Assembly (NCBI GenBank): GCA_039816045.1
Contig: JBCBYB010000008.1
Location: forward strand, 1 to 64,000
From: Thermohalobaculum sp039816045
Lineage (GTDB): Bacteria; Pseudomonadota; Alphaproteobacteria; Rhodobacterales; Rhodobacteraceae
Direction of reading: 5' to 3'
DNA length: 64,000 bases
A program made the position numbers and the translations under genes. Shown here one piece after another: positions 50,345-59,600 of the stretch (position 1 is its first letter; each line of letters opens with the position of its first letter). Below the pieces are notes generated by a model that worked only from the letters and a program-made list of their open reading frames with translations, had not been told where the DNA came from and ran no database searches.

Positions 50345-52594
50345 TTAGGAGCGGCGCTTGCGGCCGGCTTTGGCGCGGGAGAGACGGCCTTTTTGCACGC
50401 GGCCGCGGCGGGAGGGGTTGCGGCCCTTGGGGTTGCGCGGCGCGACGCCCGAGGCCTCCAGCAGCTCGAAGATCAACCCACCGGTCACCGGGGTCGCCTC
50501 CACCAATCGCACGCGCGCGTGCATCCCAAGCGCCAGCACCCGGCCCGAGCGCTCTCCGGTCAAAGTCTGCGCCTCCGGGTCATGGCGGAAGTATTCCTGA
50601 CCAAGCGAGGAGATCGGCACAAGCCCGTCAGCGCCCGTCTCGGCGAGCTTCACGAACAGCCCAAAGCGCCCGATGCCGTTGATGCGACCTTCGAACTCCG
50701 CCCCCTCGCGCTCGGCCATATAGGCGGCGACGTAGCGGTCCACCGTGTCCCGTTCGGCTTCCATGGAGCGGCGTTCGGTCTTGCTGATCGCCTCGCCGAT
50801 GGCGCCGAGGCGCGTGGCCTCCTCCGACGTCTGCCCGTCCTCGCCGAGGCCCAAGGCCGCGATCAACGCCCGATGCACGATCAGATCCGCGTAGCGCCGG
50901 ATCGGCGAGGTGAAATGCGCGTAGTGTGCCAGCGCCAGGCCAAAATGCCCGCGGTTCTCCGGCGCGTAATCGGCCTGGGTCTGGGCGCGGAGCACCTGGA
51001 GATGCACGAGCTCCTGGGCCTCGGTCTCCCGTGCGCCGTCGAGCAGACGGTTGAGATCACCCGTTCGCAACACTTGGCCCTTGGGCAGCGAAAGGCCAAC
51101 CCCGTCCAGCGTCTCGCGCAGCGCATCCAGCCGCTCGGGGTCCGGCTCCTCATGCACCCGGTAAAGGAGCTGGCGGCGGTGCACCTCCAGCGTCTCGGCG
51201 GCGCAGACATTTGCGAGGATCATGAACTCCTCGATCAGCCTATGCGCATCCAGCCGCACGCGGATGGGGATGCCCGTGACGGTGCCGTCCGGGGCCAGCT
51301 CCACGCGCCGCTCCGGAAGGTCGAGCTCGAGCGGCTGACGCCGGCGCCGAGCACTGTCGGCGGCCCGCCAGGCGGCATGGAGCGCAGAGAGCTCGGCCCG
51401 CAGCGGCTCGGTCTCGGGCCCTCCGCGCCCGTCGAACTCCGCCTGGGCATGCTCATAGGTCAGATCAGCCCGGCTCCGCATCACACCTCGCACGAAATGA
51501 TGCGAGCGCTTCGTGCCGTCCGCCGCCAACACCATCCGGAGCGCCATACAGGGCCGCTCCACACCGGCCATCAACGAACAGAGATCGGCCGAGAGCCGCT
51601 CCGGCAGCATCGGCGCCACCCGGTCGGGGAAATAGGTGGAATTGCCGCGCGCCTGCGCCTCACGATCTAGCGCCGAACCGGGTGGAACCAACGCCGCCAC
51701 ATCGGCAATGGCGACCCAGACCACATGGCCACCTGGGTTCGCCGGGTCGTCGTCCGGCAGCGCAGCCACCGCATCGTCATGGTCCCGCGCATCCGCCGGA
51801 TCGATGGTGACAAGCGGCACCTCGCGCAGATCACGCCGTCCCGCGGCACCCGGGAGCGTCGCCGCATCGGCCTCGGCCAGGACCTCTGCAGGGAAGGCGT
51901 CCGGGATGCCGTGCTGGTGGATCGCGATCAGGGAGACCTGGCCGGGTGCGCTCGGGTCGCCCACCCGTTCGACAATGCGCGCGCGTGGGAGGCCCATGCG
52001 GCGGGTCTCCTCGGCTTCCGCCTCCACCAACTCGCCATCGCGCGCGCCGCCTGTGGCTCCGGGGGGCACCTGCCACTCCCGGTCGGCACGCTTGTCGACT
52101 GGCACCACACGCCCGCCCTTGCGGTCCTCGCGAAAGATACCGAGCATGCGGCGCGGACCCGATCCGGTCTTCTTGATCAGGCGCGCCTCATAGGAAAGAT
52201 GGCCGTCTTCCCCCACCGGTTTCAGCTTGGCGAGGATCCGGTCGCCAGGGCCGAGGGCCGGGTCTCCGGGGCGATGGACATAGAGAATGGGCGGCGGCGC
52301 GTCCTCCGATTCCCAATCCTTGGGCCGGGCATAGAGATCGCCGTCCGGGTCGGCGCGGTCCACAATCAACATGGTCACCGGGGGCAGATGGCCAGCGGGG
52401 CGCACGCGGCGGCGCTTGCGCTCGATGGCGCCCTCGTCCTCCAGTTCCCGCAGCACATGCTTCAGCGCGGCGCGGTCCGCCCCTTTGAGCGCAAAGGCTC
52501 GGGCGATCTCACGCTTGCCAGCCTGGTCGGGGTTCTCGCGGATCCAGGCGAGGATCTCTTCCTTGGTGGGGAGCTGTCTCATGGCCGGGCCCAT
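50345..52594 (-). CDS. rnr: ribonuclease R
   Basis: A 749-residue 3'-5' exoribonuclease that degrades structured RNA. The N-terminus is a winged-helix (PTKEEILAWIRENPDQAGKR), followed by cold-shock domains. The RNB catalytic domain has TIDPADARDHDDAV with the metal Asp cluster and IADVAALVPPGSALDREAQ, then FPDRVAPMLPERLS. An S1 domain lies near 650-715 and the tail is basic (RRGRVQKGRLSRAKAGRKRR). Translation may start at ATG 52579, five codons in, which matches the family start better; neither has a clear RBS. Confidence 0.95.
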   Translation of the reverse strand: MGPAMRQLPTKEEILAWIRENPDQAGKREIARAFALKGADRAALKHVLRELEDEGAIERKRRRVRPAGHLPPVTMLIVDRADPDGDLYARPKDWESEDAPPPILYVHRPGDPALGPGDRILAKLKPVGEDGHLSYEARLIKKTGSGPRRMLGIFREDRKGGRVVPVDKRADREWQVPPGATGGARDGELVEAEAEETRRMGLPRARIVERVGDPSAPGQVSLIAIHQHGIPDAFPAEVLAEADAATLPGAAGRRDLREVPLVTIDPADARDHDDAVAALPDDDPANPGGHVVWVAIADVAALVPPGSALDREAQARGNSTYFPDRVAPMLPERLSADLCSLMAGVERPCMALRMVLAADGTKRSHHFVRGVMRSRADLTYEHAQAEFDGRGGPETEPLRAELSALHAAWRAADSARRRRQPLELDLPERRVELAPDGTVTGIPIRVRLDAHRLIEEFMILANVCAAETLEVHRRQLLYRVHEEPDPERLDALRETLDGVGLSLPKGQVLRTGDLNRLLDGARETEAQELVHLQVLRAQTQADYAPENRGHFGLALAHYAHFTSPIRRYADLIVHRALIAALGLGEDGQTSEEATRLGAIGEAISKTERRSMEAERDTVDRYVAAYMAEREGAEFEGRINGIGRFGLFVKLAETGADGLVPISSLGQEYFRHDPEAQTLTGERSGRVLALGMHARVRLVEATPVTGGLIFELLEASGVAPRNPKGRNPSRRGRVQKGRLSRAKAGRKRRS

Positions 52595-52623
52595 AGCACA
52601 GGGCGCAGCCGCAGGCGATGGGC

Positions 52624-53058
52624 TCAGCCGCGAATCAGCAGCCTCCGCCGGCTGTCGATGAAACCGAACCGCGTGTAAAACGCCGTGAGCTCCTGCTCCG
52701 CCTCGGCTTCCGGTGTCACCACCAGCGAGACCGCCCGGGCGCCACGGCGATCACACCAATCGAGCGCATGGGTCATCAGCCGGCGCGCAAGCCCGGTGCC
52801 CCGGGCGGAGGGCACGACATAAAGATCCTCGATCTCGGCGGAGAGGCCAAATTCGGCCCCTCGCGTCAGGGTCGCGCTGACGAGCCCTTGCGGCGGATCG
52901 CCGAGTAGCGCGATCATCGCGTCCGGATCGTCGAGCATTGCCGCCAGGTTCGCCTGCAAAGCCGCCGGGACCGGGACCGCATCCTCCCGGAAGAACGCCG
53001 CATAGAGAGCGACCAAAGCCGGCAGATCCGCCGCGGTGGCCGCCCGAAGCTCGCTCAT
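52624..53058 (-). CDS. GNAT family N-acetyltransferase
   Basis: A 144-residue acetyltransferase. The acetyl-CoA-binding motif A is IEDLYVVPSARGTGLARRLM, preceded by strand-rich GLVSATLTRG and followed by AFYTRFGFIDSRRR near the end. The substrate is unknown. Its ATG overlaps the topA stop (ATGA), so it is translated with topA; the upstream continuation of the frame lies inside topA and is not coding. Confidence 0.88.
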   Translation of the reverse strand: MSELRAATAADLPALVALYAAFFREDAVPVPAALQANLAAMLDDPDAMIALLGDPPQGLVSATLTRGAEFGLSAEIEDLYVVPSARGTGLARRLMTHALDWCDRRGARAVSLVVTPEAEAEQELTAFYTRFGFIDSRRRLLIRG

Positions 53059-55673
53059 CTCTCGATCAACGGATCGTCTGACGGTTCCGGCTCGGCAGAC
53101 TTCTTGGCGGTCTTTTTGGCCGCGGGCTTTTTCTTTGCCGCCGTCTTCTTGGTCGCAGCCTTTTTGGCGGGTTTCTTTGCGGCCTTCTTCTTCGGCGCCT
53201 TGGCGGCCTTCTCGGCCAGGATCTCGACCGCCTGCTCCGGTGTCACCGCCTGTGGGTCGACTGCCTTCGGCAGCGTCGCGTTGATCTTCTCCCATTTGAG
53301 ATAGGGGCCATAGCGCCCCTCCATCACCACGATCGGCCCGCCCTCGGGATGCTCGCCAAGCTCACGGAGCGGCTTCTGGGGGCTGCCACGACCGCGACCC
53401 GGATTGGCCTTCTTGAGCGCGATCAGCTCAACGGCACGGTTCATGCCGACGGTCAGCGCCTCGGTCCAATCCTCCAGCGGGGCATAGATCTTGCCGTGGC
53501 GCACCGCGGGGCCGTAGCGGTAGAGCCCGGCCTCCACCACCTCTCCATCCTCGGGATGCGCTCCAATCTCCCGTGGCAGTTGCAGCAGGCCACAGGCCGT
53601 CTCCAGGTCCAGCACATCGGGTGCGAGCCCTTTCGGCAGGCTGGTGCGGCGGGGCTTCTCGTCGCCCTCCTGCTCGCCGAGTTGCACATAGGGACCGAAG
53701 CGGCCGCTACGAACCGTCACCGGGAGACCCGTCTTCGGGTCGAGGCCGAGCTCCTTGCCATCGATCTTGGCGTTCTCGTCCTCGCCACCGCTGATCGGAC
53801 GGGTATAGCGGCATTCGGGGTAGTTCGAGCACCCGATGAACGCGCCCCCCGACCGCGCCGTGCGCATCGAGAGTCGACCCGTGCTGCAGAGCGGACAGGA
53901 ACGCGGATCGGTCCCGTCGCCGGGATCGGGAAAGAGATGCGGCGCCAAGAAGTCGTTCAGCTTCTCCAGCACCTCAGTGATGCGCAGCTCCGAGGTGCCC
54001 TCCACCGCCGCGTGGAAGTCGCGCCAGAACTTCTCCAGAACCGCCTTCCAGTCCTCGCGCCCGCCAGAGACGTCATCGAGCTCCTCCTCCAGCGCGGCGG
54101 TGAAGTCATACTCCACATAACGCGCGAAGAAGTTCATCAGGAAGGCCGTGACCAGCCGGCCCTTATCCTCCGGGATCAGCCGGCCCTTGTCCTTGATGAC
54201 GTAATCGCGGTCCTGGATCGTCGTGATGATCGAGGCATAGGTCGAGGGCCGCCCGATGCCGAGCTCCTCCATCCGCTTCACGATGGTCGCCTCGGTGTAG
54301 CGGGGCGGCGGATAGGTGAAGTGCTGCTCCGGCGTCACGCCGCGTTGGGTAAGCGCGGCCCCCTCCGGGATCTCCGGCAGGCGCGCATCATCGTCGGTGG
54401 CGGGCTCATCGCGCCCTTCCTCATAAACCGCGAGGAAACCATCGAAGGTCACCACCTGGCCTGTGGCGCGCAGACCCACAGTGCCGGCAGCATCCCCGAT
54501 CTCCACGGTGGTGCGGCGGAACCGGGCGGCCTCCATCTGGCTGGCAACCGCGCGTTTCCAGATCAGCTCATAGAGCCGCGCCTCGGCCCGTTCGAGCTTC
54601 AAGTACCCGGGCGCCACGTTCAGCCGCGAGGGGCGGATACACTCATGCGCTTCCTGCGCGTTTTTGGCCTTGGTCTTGTAGATCCGGGGTTTCGCCGGGA
54701 CGTAATCGGCGCCATAGCGCTGCCCGATCACCTCGCGCAGCGCCGTGATCGCCTCGGGCGCCATGTCGACACCGTCCGTCCGCATATAGGTGATGTGCCC
54801 GGCCTCATAGAGCCGCTGGGCGGTGCGCATGCACTCCTGCGCGCCCATGGAGAGCTTGCGGGACGCCTCCTGCTGGAGCGTCGAGGTCATGAAGGGCGGT
54901 GCGGGGTTGCGAGTCGCCGGTTTGGCCTCCACCGAGCGCACCGAGAGAGCCGCCGCCTCGATCTTCGCCACCGCCGCCTTGGCCGCCGCCTCGTCCCCGA
55001 GATCGAAGCGGTCAAGTTTCCGGCCATCCAACGCCGTGAGCCGCGCTTCGAACTCAGCGCCTTTGGGGGTCGTGAGCCCCGCCTTCACCGACCAGTACTC
55101 GCGCGGGCGAAACGCCTCGATCTCCATCTCGCGCTCGACGATGAGGCGCAGCGCCACCGATTGCACACGGCCGGCCGACTTGGCGCCAGGCAGTTTGCGC
55201 CAAAGCACCGGCGAGAGCGTGAAGCCCACCAGATAGTCGAGCGCGCGGCGGGCGAGATAGGCCTCCACCAGCTGCATATCGATCTCACGCGGGGCCTGCA
55301 TCGCCTGGGTCACGGCCGTGCGGGTGATCGCGTTGAACACCACGCGAGAGACGTGGGTGGACTTCTTCACCGCCCGGCGTTTTCGCAAAGCCTCGAGCAG
55401 GTGCCAGGAGATCGCCTCGCCCTCGCGATCCGGGTCGGTCGCGAGGATCAGGCCGTCATCGTCCGAGAGCGCATCCGCGATCGCGCGAATGTGTTTCTGG
55501 GCCTTGGCGTCGACCTCCCAGATCATCTCGAAGCCCTGGTCCGGATCGACCGAGCCATCTTTGGACGGCAGGTCGCGAACATGGCCATAGGATGCGAGCA
55601 CCGTGTGATCGCCGCCCAGATAGTTGCTGATGGTCTTTGCCTTGGCCGGCGATTCGACGACGACGACAGCCAT
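53055..55673 (-). CDS. topA: DNA topoisomerase I
   Basis: An 872-residue type IA topoisomerase that relaxes negative supercoils. The Toprim domain (VVVVESPAKAKTISNYLG, ATDPDREGEAI), AGRVQSVALRLIVERE and the active-site Tyr in ITYMRTDGVDMA (near residue 295) are clear. One Cys4 zinc finger is seen in CPLCSTGRLSMRTARSGG. It ends with topoisomerase C-terminal repeats and a Lys/Ala-rich tail (about 45 residues of AKKPAKKAATKK type). RBS AGGAGT precedes the ATG. Confidence 0.97.
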   Translation of the reverse strand: MAVVVVESPAKAKTISNYLGGDHTVLASYGHVRDLPSKDGSVDPDQGFEMIWEVDAKAQKHIRAIADALSDDDGLILATDPDREGEAISWHLLEALRKRRAVKKSTHVSRVVFNAITRTAVTQAMQAPREIDMQLVEAYLARRALDYLVGFTLSPVLWRKLPGAKSAGRVQSVALRLIVEREMEIEAFRPREYWSVKAGLTTPKGAEFEARLTALDGRKLDRFDLGDEAAAKAAVAKIEAAALSVRSVEAKPATRNPAPPFMTSTLQQEASRKLSMGAQECMRTAQRLYEAGHITYMRTDGVDMAPEAITALREVIGQRYGADYVPAKPRIYKTKAKNAQEAHECIRPSRLNVAPGYLKLERAEARLYELIWKRAVASQMEAARFRRTTVEIGDAAGTVGLRATGQVVTFDGFLAVYEEGRDEPATDDDARLPEIPEGAALTQRGVTPEQHFTYPPPRYTEATIVKRMEELGIGRPSTYASIITTIQDRDYVIKDKGRLIPEDKGRLVTAFLMNFFARYVEYDFTAALEEELDDVSGGREDWKAVLEKFWRDFHAAVEGTSELRITEVLEKLNDFLAPHLFPDPGDGTDPRSCPLCSTGRLSMRTARSGGAFIGCSNYPECRYTRPISGGEDENAKIDGKELGLDPKTGLPVTVRSGRFGPYVQLGEQEGDEKPRRTSLPKGLAPDVLDLETACGLLQLPREIGAHPEDGEVVEAGLYRYGPAVRHGKIYAPLEDWTEALTVGMNRAVELIALKKANPGRGRGSPQKPLRELGEHPEGGPIVVMEGRYGPYLKWEKINATLPKAVDPQAVTPEQAVEILAEKAAKAPKKKAAKKPAKKAATKKTAAKKKPAAKKTAKKSAEPEPSDDPLIER

Positions 55674-55780
55674 TCGGTACTCCTGTCCACCGCCACCCGG
55701 GGACCGGGCGCGGCGGCAGAAAATGGTGCAGGGTCAGGGTGCTGTCAACCGCCCCGGGAAGCGCAGGCTGTCCGCTCGCG

Positions 55781-56986
55781 TCACGCGGACTGGACCACCC
55801 GCCCGCCGGGAAGCTGTTCGATCCGCCCCGCAAGCTCCAGCTCCAGCAGCACGAGGGAGAGCTCTGACGGGCGCGTTCCACAGGCCCGGGCGACCTCGTC
55901 GATCTCGATGGGCGCTGTGCCGATGAGACGCACCACCTGCTCGGCCAAGGCGATATCGGTGTCGCGCCCATCCGGGTCGAAATCGTCCATCGCCTCATAA
56001 TCGTCTGCATCATCGAAGGCGTCGAAGTGGAACTCCGCACCACCCTCGGCAAAACCCAACTGCGCGGGCATGGCCAGCGCGTCGAGCACGTCCTGTGCGC
56101 TGCGGACCAGAGCGGCGCCGTCGCGGATCATGGCGTTGCATCCGGCGGCGCGCGGATCCTCCGGCGCGCCGGGGCAGGCCATCACCTCTCGCCCCTGCTC
56201 AAGGGAATAGCGCGCGGTGATCAGGCTGCCGGAGCGGCTCGCGGCCTCGATCAGCAGCACGCCGGCGGACAGCCCGGCCACCAAACGGTTGCGCTTGGGA
56301 AAATGCCGTGCCGTTGGCTCGACCCCCATCGGACATTCGGTAACCAGCGCTCCTGGCCCCTCGGCGATGCGCGCCGCCAGCCCTTCGTTCTCCGGCGGAT
56401 AGACCCGGTCGAGCCCTCCGGCCAGCACTGCGATCGTCCCATTCTCCAGCGCCGCCTCATGGGCCGCGGCATCGATCCCACGGGCAAGACCGGAGACCAC
56501 GATCCGCCCCGCACGCGCCAGACCACGCGCAATCTGGCGCGCCGTGCGCAACCCCATGGCCGACGCGTTGCGCGCGCCGACAATACCGATCGAGGGCTGA
56601 GCGAACGCCTCTCCGTCACCAAGGATCCAAAGCACCGGCGGTGGCGTGTCGATGGTTGCGAGTTGGCGCGGGTAGGCATCCTCGCCCAGGATCGCAAGCC
56701 GCGCCCCGATCCGCTCGGCCGCATCCATCTCCTGCGCCACGGCCGCCTCGGGCCGCAGCTCATAGCTTGCACTGCCGCCACGGGTCGCAAGCTCTGGCAG
56801 CGCCTCGAGCGCCCGCAGCCCCGTGCCGAACCGTCGGATCAGATGGAGATAGGTGCGCGGACCCACATTGCGGCTGCGGGCAAGCCGGAGGCGGGCAAAC
56901 CGCTCCTCCTCCCGCAACACCAGCCTCTCAGCCAAGGGTGCCGAGTATTCGCCCGCGTGGGTGCTTTCGAACTGGGTGACCGACAT
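55781..56986 (-). CDS. dprA: DNA processing protein DprA
   Basis: A 401-residue DprA/Smf protein that loads RecA on incoming single-stranded DNA during transformation and, in Rhodobacter capsulatus, on DNA received from gene transfer agents. The Rossmann core contains SIGIVGARNASAMGLRTARQ, VVSGLARGIDAAAHEAALEN and TIAVLAGGLDRVYPPEN, then FPKRNRLVAGLSAGVLLIEA and SGSLITARYSLEQGREV. A SAM-like N-terminal region and a C-terminal winged helix (residues 340-400) flank it. RBS GAGGAGG precedes ATG, and a CtrA-type site lies about 42 bases upstream. Confidence 0.95.
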   Translation of the reverse strand: MSVTQFESTHAGEYSAPLAERLVLREEERFARLRLARSRNVGPRTYLHLIRRFGTGLRALEALPELATRGGSASYELRPEAAVAQEMDAAERIGARLAILGEDAYPRQLATIDTPPPVLWILGDGEAFAQPSIGIVGARNASAMGLRTARQIARGLARAGRIVVSGLARGIDAAAHEAALENGTIAVLAGGLDRVYPPENEGLAARIAEGPGALVTECPMGVEPTARHFPKRNRLVAGLSAGVLLIEAASRSGSLITARYSLEQGREVMACPGAPEDPRAAGCNAMIRDGAALVRSAQDVLDALAMPAQLGFAEGGAEFHFDAFDDADDYEAMDDFDPDGRDTDIALAEQVVRLIGTAPIEIDEVARACGTRPSELSLVLLELELAGRIEQLPGGRVVQSA

Positions 56987-57027
56987 GACGCCCTCCTCAC
57001 AACTGAGGTTAAGAGAGCGCAGCCCGA

Positions 57028-57043
57028 GTTAATCTCGGGTTAA
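57028..57043 (-). promoter_or_regulatory. CtrA-type box upstream of dprA
   Basis: On the minus strand the sequence reads TTAACCCGAGATTAAC, a full match to the CtrA consensus TTAA-N7-TTAA(C). It ends 41 bases before the dprA ATG. Additional TTAA half-sites lie at 57009-57012 and 57047-57050. The box also forms the centre of a CCCGAG-N5-CTCGGG palindrome (57023-57039). CtrA control of dprA is known in Rhodobacter capsulatus; here it is inferred. Confidence 0.65.
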
Positions 57044-57063
57044 TGGTTAACAGGCGACCGCGA

Positions 57064-57675
57064 TCAGCGACCGATCCGGGGCTCCTCGCCGCGCAGGAGC
57101 CGTCCGATGTTGGCGTGGTGACGGGCCCAAACCAGGACCGCCGCGAGAGCGACGGCCAGAAAGGCCTCCAGTCGCCCGAGGCCCCAAAGCCAGACCGGCG
57201 CCGATGCCGCAGAGACCAACGCCGCCAGCGAGGAGATCCGGCTCGCGCCCGCTGCGACAAGCCAGGTGAGCGCCGCCGCCGCCCCGGCAGGCCAGTAGAG
57301 CGCCGCCACCAGCCCGAGAAACGTCGCGACCCCCTTGCCGCCGCGAAACCGCAGCCAAACGGGGAAACAGTGACCGATGAGAGCCCCGAGCCCTGCCGCC
57401 TGCGCCGCCAGATCCCCCCAGAAGAGGAACAGCAGAACGGGCACCGCCCCCTTCAGCGCATCGAGCAGCAGGGTCACCGCCGCCGCCGCTTTGTGGCCCG
57501 AGCGCAGCACATTGGTCGCGCCGATATTGCCGGAGCCGACAGTCCGAGGGTCCGCGAGGCCGAAAAGCCGGCTGACCAGGATGCCGAACGGCACCGACCC
57601 GACCAGGTACCCCGCCAAGAAGGCACCGAGCAGCCATGGCAATGCGCGATCGAGCCCCATGATGTCGTGCAGCAT
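57064..57675 (-). CDS. plsY: glycerol-3-phosphate acyltransferase PlsY
   Basis: A 203-residue polytopic membrane enzyme using acyl phosphate to acylate glycerol-3-phosphate, the first step of phospholipid synthesis. Motifs are VGSVPFGILVSRLFG, VGSGNIGATNVLRSG and RGGKGVATFLG, with about six hydrophobic helices. It starts three bases after pyrC', and may begin five codons later at a second ATG. Together with plsC at 25443 the window encodes both acylation steps. Confidence 0.94.
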   Translation of the reverse strand: MLHDIMGLDRALPWLLGAFLAGYLVGSVPFGILVSRLFGLADPRTVGSGNIGATNVLRSGHKAAAAVTLLLDALKGAVPVLLFLFWGDLAAQAAGLGALIGHCFPVWLRFRGGKGVATFLGLVAALYWPAGAAAALTWLVAAGASRISSLAALVSAASAPVWLWGLGRLEAFLAVALAAVLVWARHHANIGRLLRGEEPRIGR

Positions 57676-57678
57676 CCG

Positions 57679-58956
57679 TCAGCCTCCGAAGACGCGTCGG
57701 CCCGCCACCCAAGTGCCGAGCACGCGGCCCTGCATGCGGCTGCGGTCGAACGGGGTATTCTTGGATTTTGAGCGGAGGGTCGCACGGTCAAGCAGCAGCG
57801 GTGCGTCGGGGTCGAACAGCACGAGATCCGCAGGCGCTCCGCGCGCAAGCCGCCCGCCATCGAGCCCAAAGCGCCGTGCTGGTGCCGTGGAGAGCCGCTC
57901 GAACAGAGCAGGCAATGTGATCTGCCCGCAATGCACGAGCCGCAGGGCCGCCGGCAGCAGGGTCTCGAGGCCGACAGCCCCGGTCGCCGCCTGCTCGTAA
58001 GGGAGCCGCTTGGCCTCTTCGTCCCAGGGCAGATGCGAGGACACCACACAGTCAATCACGCCCTCCGCCAGAGCCTCGACCATCGCCACCCGGTCATCCT
58101 CGGTCCTGAGCGGTGGCGCGAGCTTGAAATAGGTGCGGTAGTCCGCGATGTCGTATTCGTTCAGCGTCAGGTGGTGGATCGAGACCCCGGCGGTCACATC
58201 CAGCCCCTTCTCCCGCGCGCGGCGGAGCGGGCCCAGCGCGGCCGCGGTTGAGATCTGGTCAGCATGATAGCGGGCACCCGTGGCCTCGACCAAAGCGAGA
58301 TCGCGCGCCAGCATCATGCGCTCGGCCATCGCAGGCACCGCAGGCAGCCCGAGCCTGGAAGCAAACTCCCCGCTGGTGGCACAGGTACCCGCCGAGAGCG
58401 AGGGCTCCTGCGGGTGGTGCACCACGATGGCGCCCGTGGAGGTGGCATAGCGCAGGCAGGCCATGAAGACTTTGGCGTCAGCGACGGCATGATCCGCATC
58501 CGTCAGCGCCACAGCGCCCGCATCGAGGAGGAACTGTTGTTCCGTGAGGTCGCGCCCCTGCATCCCGCGGGTCAGTGCTGCCATGGCGTGAACATGGACC
58601 GGAGAGGCCTCCCGCGCCCGCGCCAGGGTGAATTGCACCAGCGCCGGGTCATCGAGCGGCGGGGCAGTGTCCGGCTGTTGGATGAGGGTGGTCACGCCAC
58701 CCGCCGCCGCCGCCTCCCCCGCTGAGCGGTGCGACTCGCGGTGCCGCGCTCCCGGCTCGCCCACAAAGACCCGAGCATCGACGATCCCGGGCGCGAGGAC
58801 ATGGCCACTGCAGTCGACGATGAGACCTTCGCCGGGGGTGGGAGAGGCGCCGCGCACAAGCTCCTCGATGCGCCCGTCCCGGATGCGCAGCGCTCCCGGC
58901 CCGTCATAGCCCGTCTCCGGATCCACCAGCCGCGCATTGACAAGATGCAGGATCAT
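57679..58956 (-). CDS. dihydroorotase-like protein lacking the HxH metal motif (PyrC')
   Basis: A 425-residue amidohydrolase of the type I dihydroorotase group. The position that in active enzymes reads DxHxH followed by REPG is here VDARVFVGEPG (about residues 59-69): both histidines are gone. The later GTDHAPH-like site reads VVSSHLPWD. It is therefore probably inactive, like the PyrC' subunits that hold aspartate transcarbamoylase in dodecamers in Pseudomonas. It is encoded near pyrB. The ATG overlaps the preceding gene's stop (ATGA). Confidence 0.9.
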   Translation of the reverse strand: MILHLVNARLVDPETGYDGPGALRIRDGRIEELVRGASPTPGEGLIVDCSGHVLAPGIVDARVFVGEPGARHRESHRSAGEAAAAGGVTTLIQQPDTAPPLDDPALVQFTLARAREASPVHVHAMAALTRGMQGRDLTEQQFLLDAGAVALTDADHAVADAKVFMACLRYATSTGAIVVHHPQEPSLSAGTCATSGEFASRLGLPAVPAMAERMMLARDLALVEATGARYHADQISTAAALGPLRRAREKGLDVTAGVSIHHLTLNEYDIADYRTYFKLAPPLRTEDDRVAMVEALAEGVIDCVVSSHLPWDEEAKRLPYEQAATGAVGLETLLPAALRLVHCGQITLPALFERLSTAPARRFGLDGGRLARGAPADLVLFDPDAPLLLDRATLRSKSKNTPFDRSRMQGRVLGTWVAGRRVFGG

Positions 58957-59600
58957 GCCGCCTCGGACAGTTGCACTATGAAGCCGGCCACACCGGCACC
59001 CCCACGGACCCCTTCGAACACGAGAATAAAGCGACCAGCATCGTAATCGCCCCACCACGTTGTTGGCGCCTTGCCGTGCGACACCCCCACACTGCTCAAA
59101 TCTCTGTTGTGGTCATGCGAGATAATCGAGGATTGCATCTCCGGACGAAGCTTGTGCCGCGATATCTGACAGCCCTCCGAAAAGCGGTTCGGGCGCAGAA
59201 CGCACAGGTGCTCGGACGTGATCCCATAGACCTCACGAGAGATCCGCAGCGATGGGAAACCGCCTTGCAAGGATCTTATTGCCTCAGCGAGAACACCGAG
59301 AAGAAGCAACAGTCCTGCTAGCGCGGGTCCTTCGAGAACAACCGAAATTGGAACCGGATCACCCTGGAGGAAGAACGCGCCGGCTCGCAACGTCATCCAA
59401 AACAGCCCGCAGGCGCCGGCATAAAGTGCAACACGGCGGACCCGCACTCGGGCCGTCAGCGCAGAGACGGGCGTCTCCATCGACCGCTGAGGGCGGCCCG
59501 CCCAGAGCAGGATCTCGCCATCGCGGAGGTGGGGGGCCCAGAAGGCGTGGTCCTCCGGGGTCGGCTCGGGCAGGCCGAAATCTTTCGCGCGCGGGGTCAT
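58953..59600 (-). CDS. membrane protein with PH-like domain, unknown
   Basis: A 215-residue protein. The beginning LRDGEILLWAGRPQRS resembles the lead-in of bacterial PH-like (bPH2) proteins. Two hydrophobic helices lie at about 55-75 and 83-107. The C-terminal 100 residues are beta-rich (REVYGITSEHLCVLR, RFILVFEGVRGG) and fit a PH-like sheet. It sits between pyrB and pyrC' with four-base overlaps on both sides, so it is tightly coupled though no link to pyrimidine synthesis is known to me. Confidence 0.72.
   Translation of the reverse strand: MTPRAKDFGLPEPTPEDHAFWAPHLRDGEILLWAGRPQRSMETPVSALTARVRVRRVALYAGACGLFWMTLRAGAFFLQGDPVPISVVLEGPALAGLLLLLGVLAEAIRSLQGGFPSLRISREVYGITSEHLCVLRPNRFSEGCQISRHKLRPEMQSSIISHDHNRDLSSVGVSHGKAPTTWWGDYDAGRFILVFEGVRGGAGVAGFIVQLSEAA

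Noticed and set aside
50330..51670. 446-codon open frame antisense to rnr
   Set aside because: Opposite a clear RNase R gene, with low-complexity basic composition.
53349..56000. 883-codon open frame antisense to topA and dprA
   Set aside because: Crosses two clear genes, Arg/His-rich composition, no recognisable motif; a GC-rich shadow frame.
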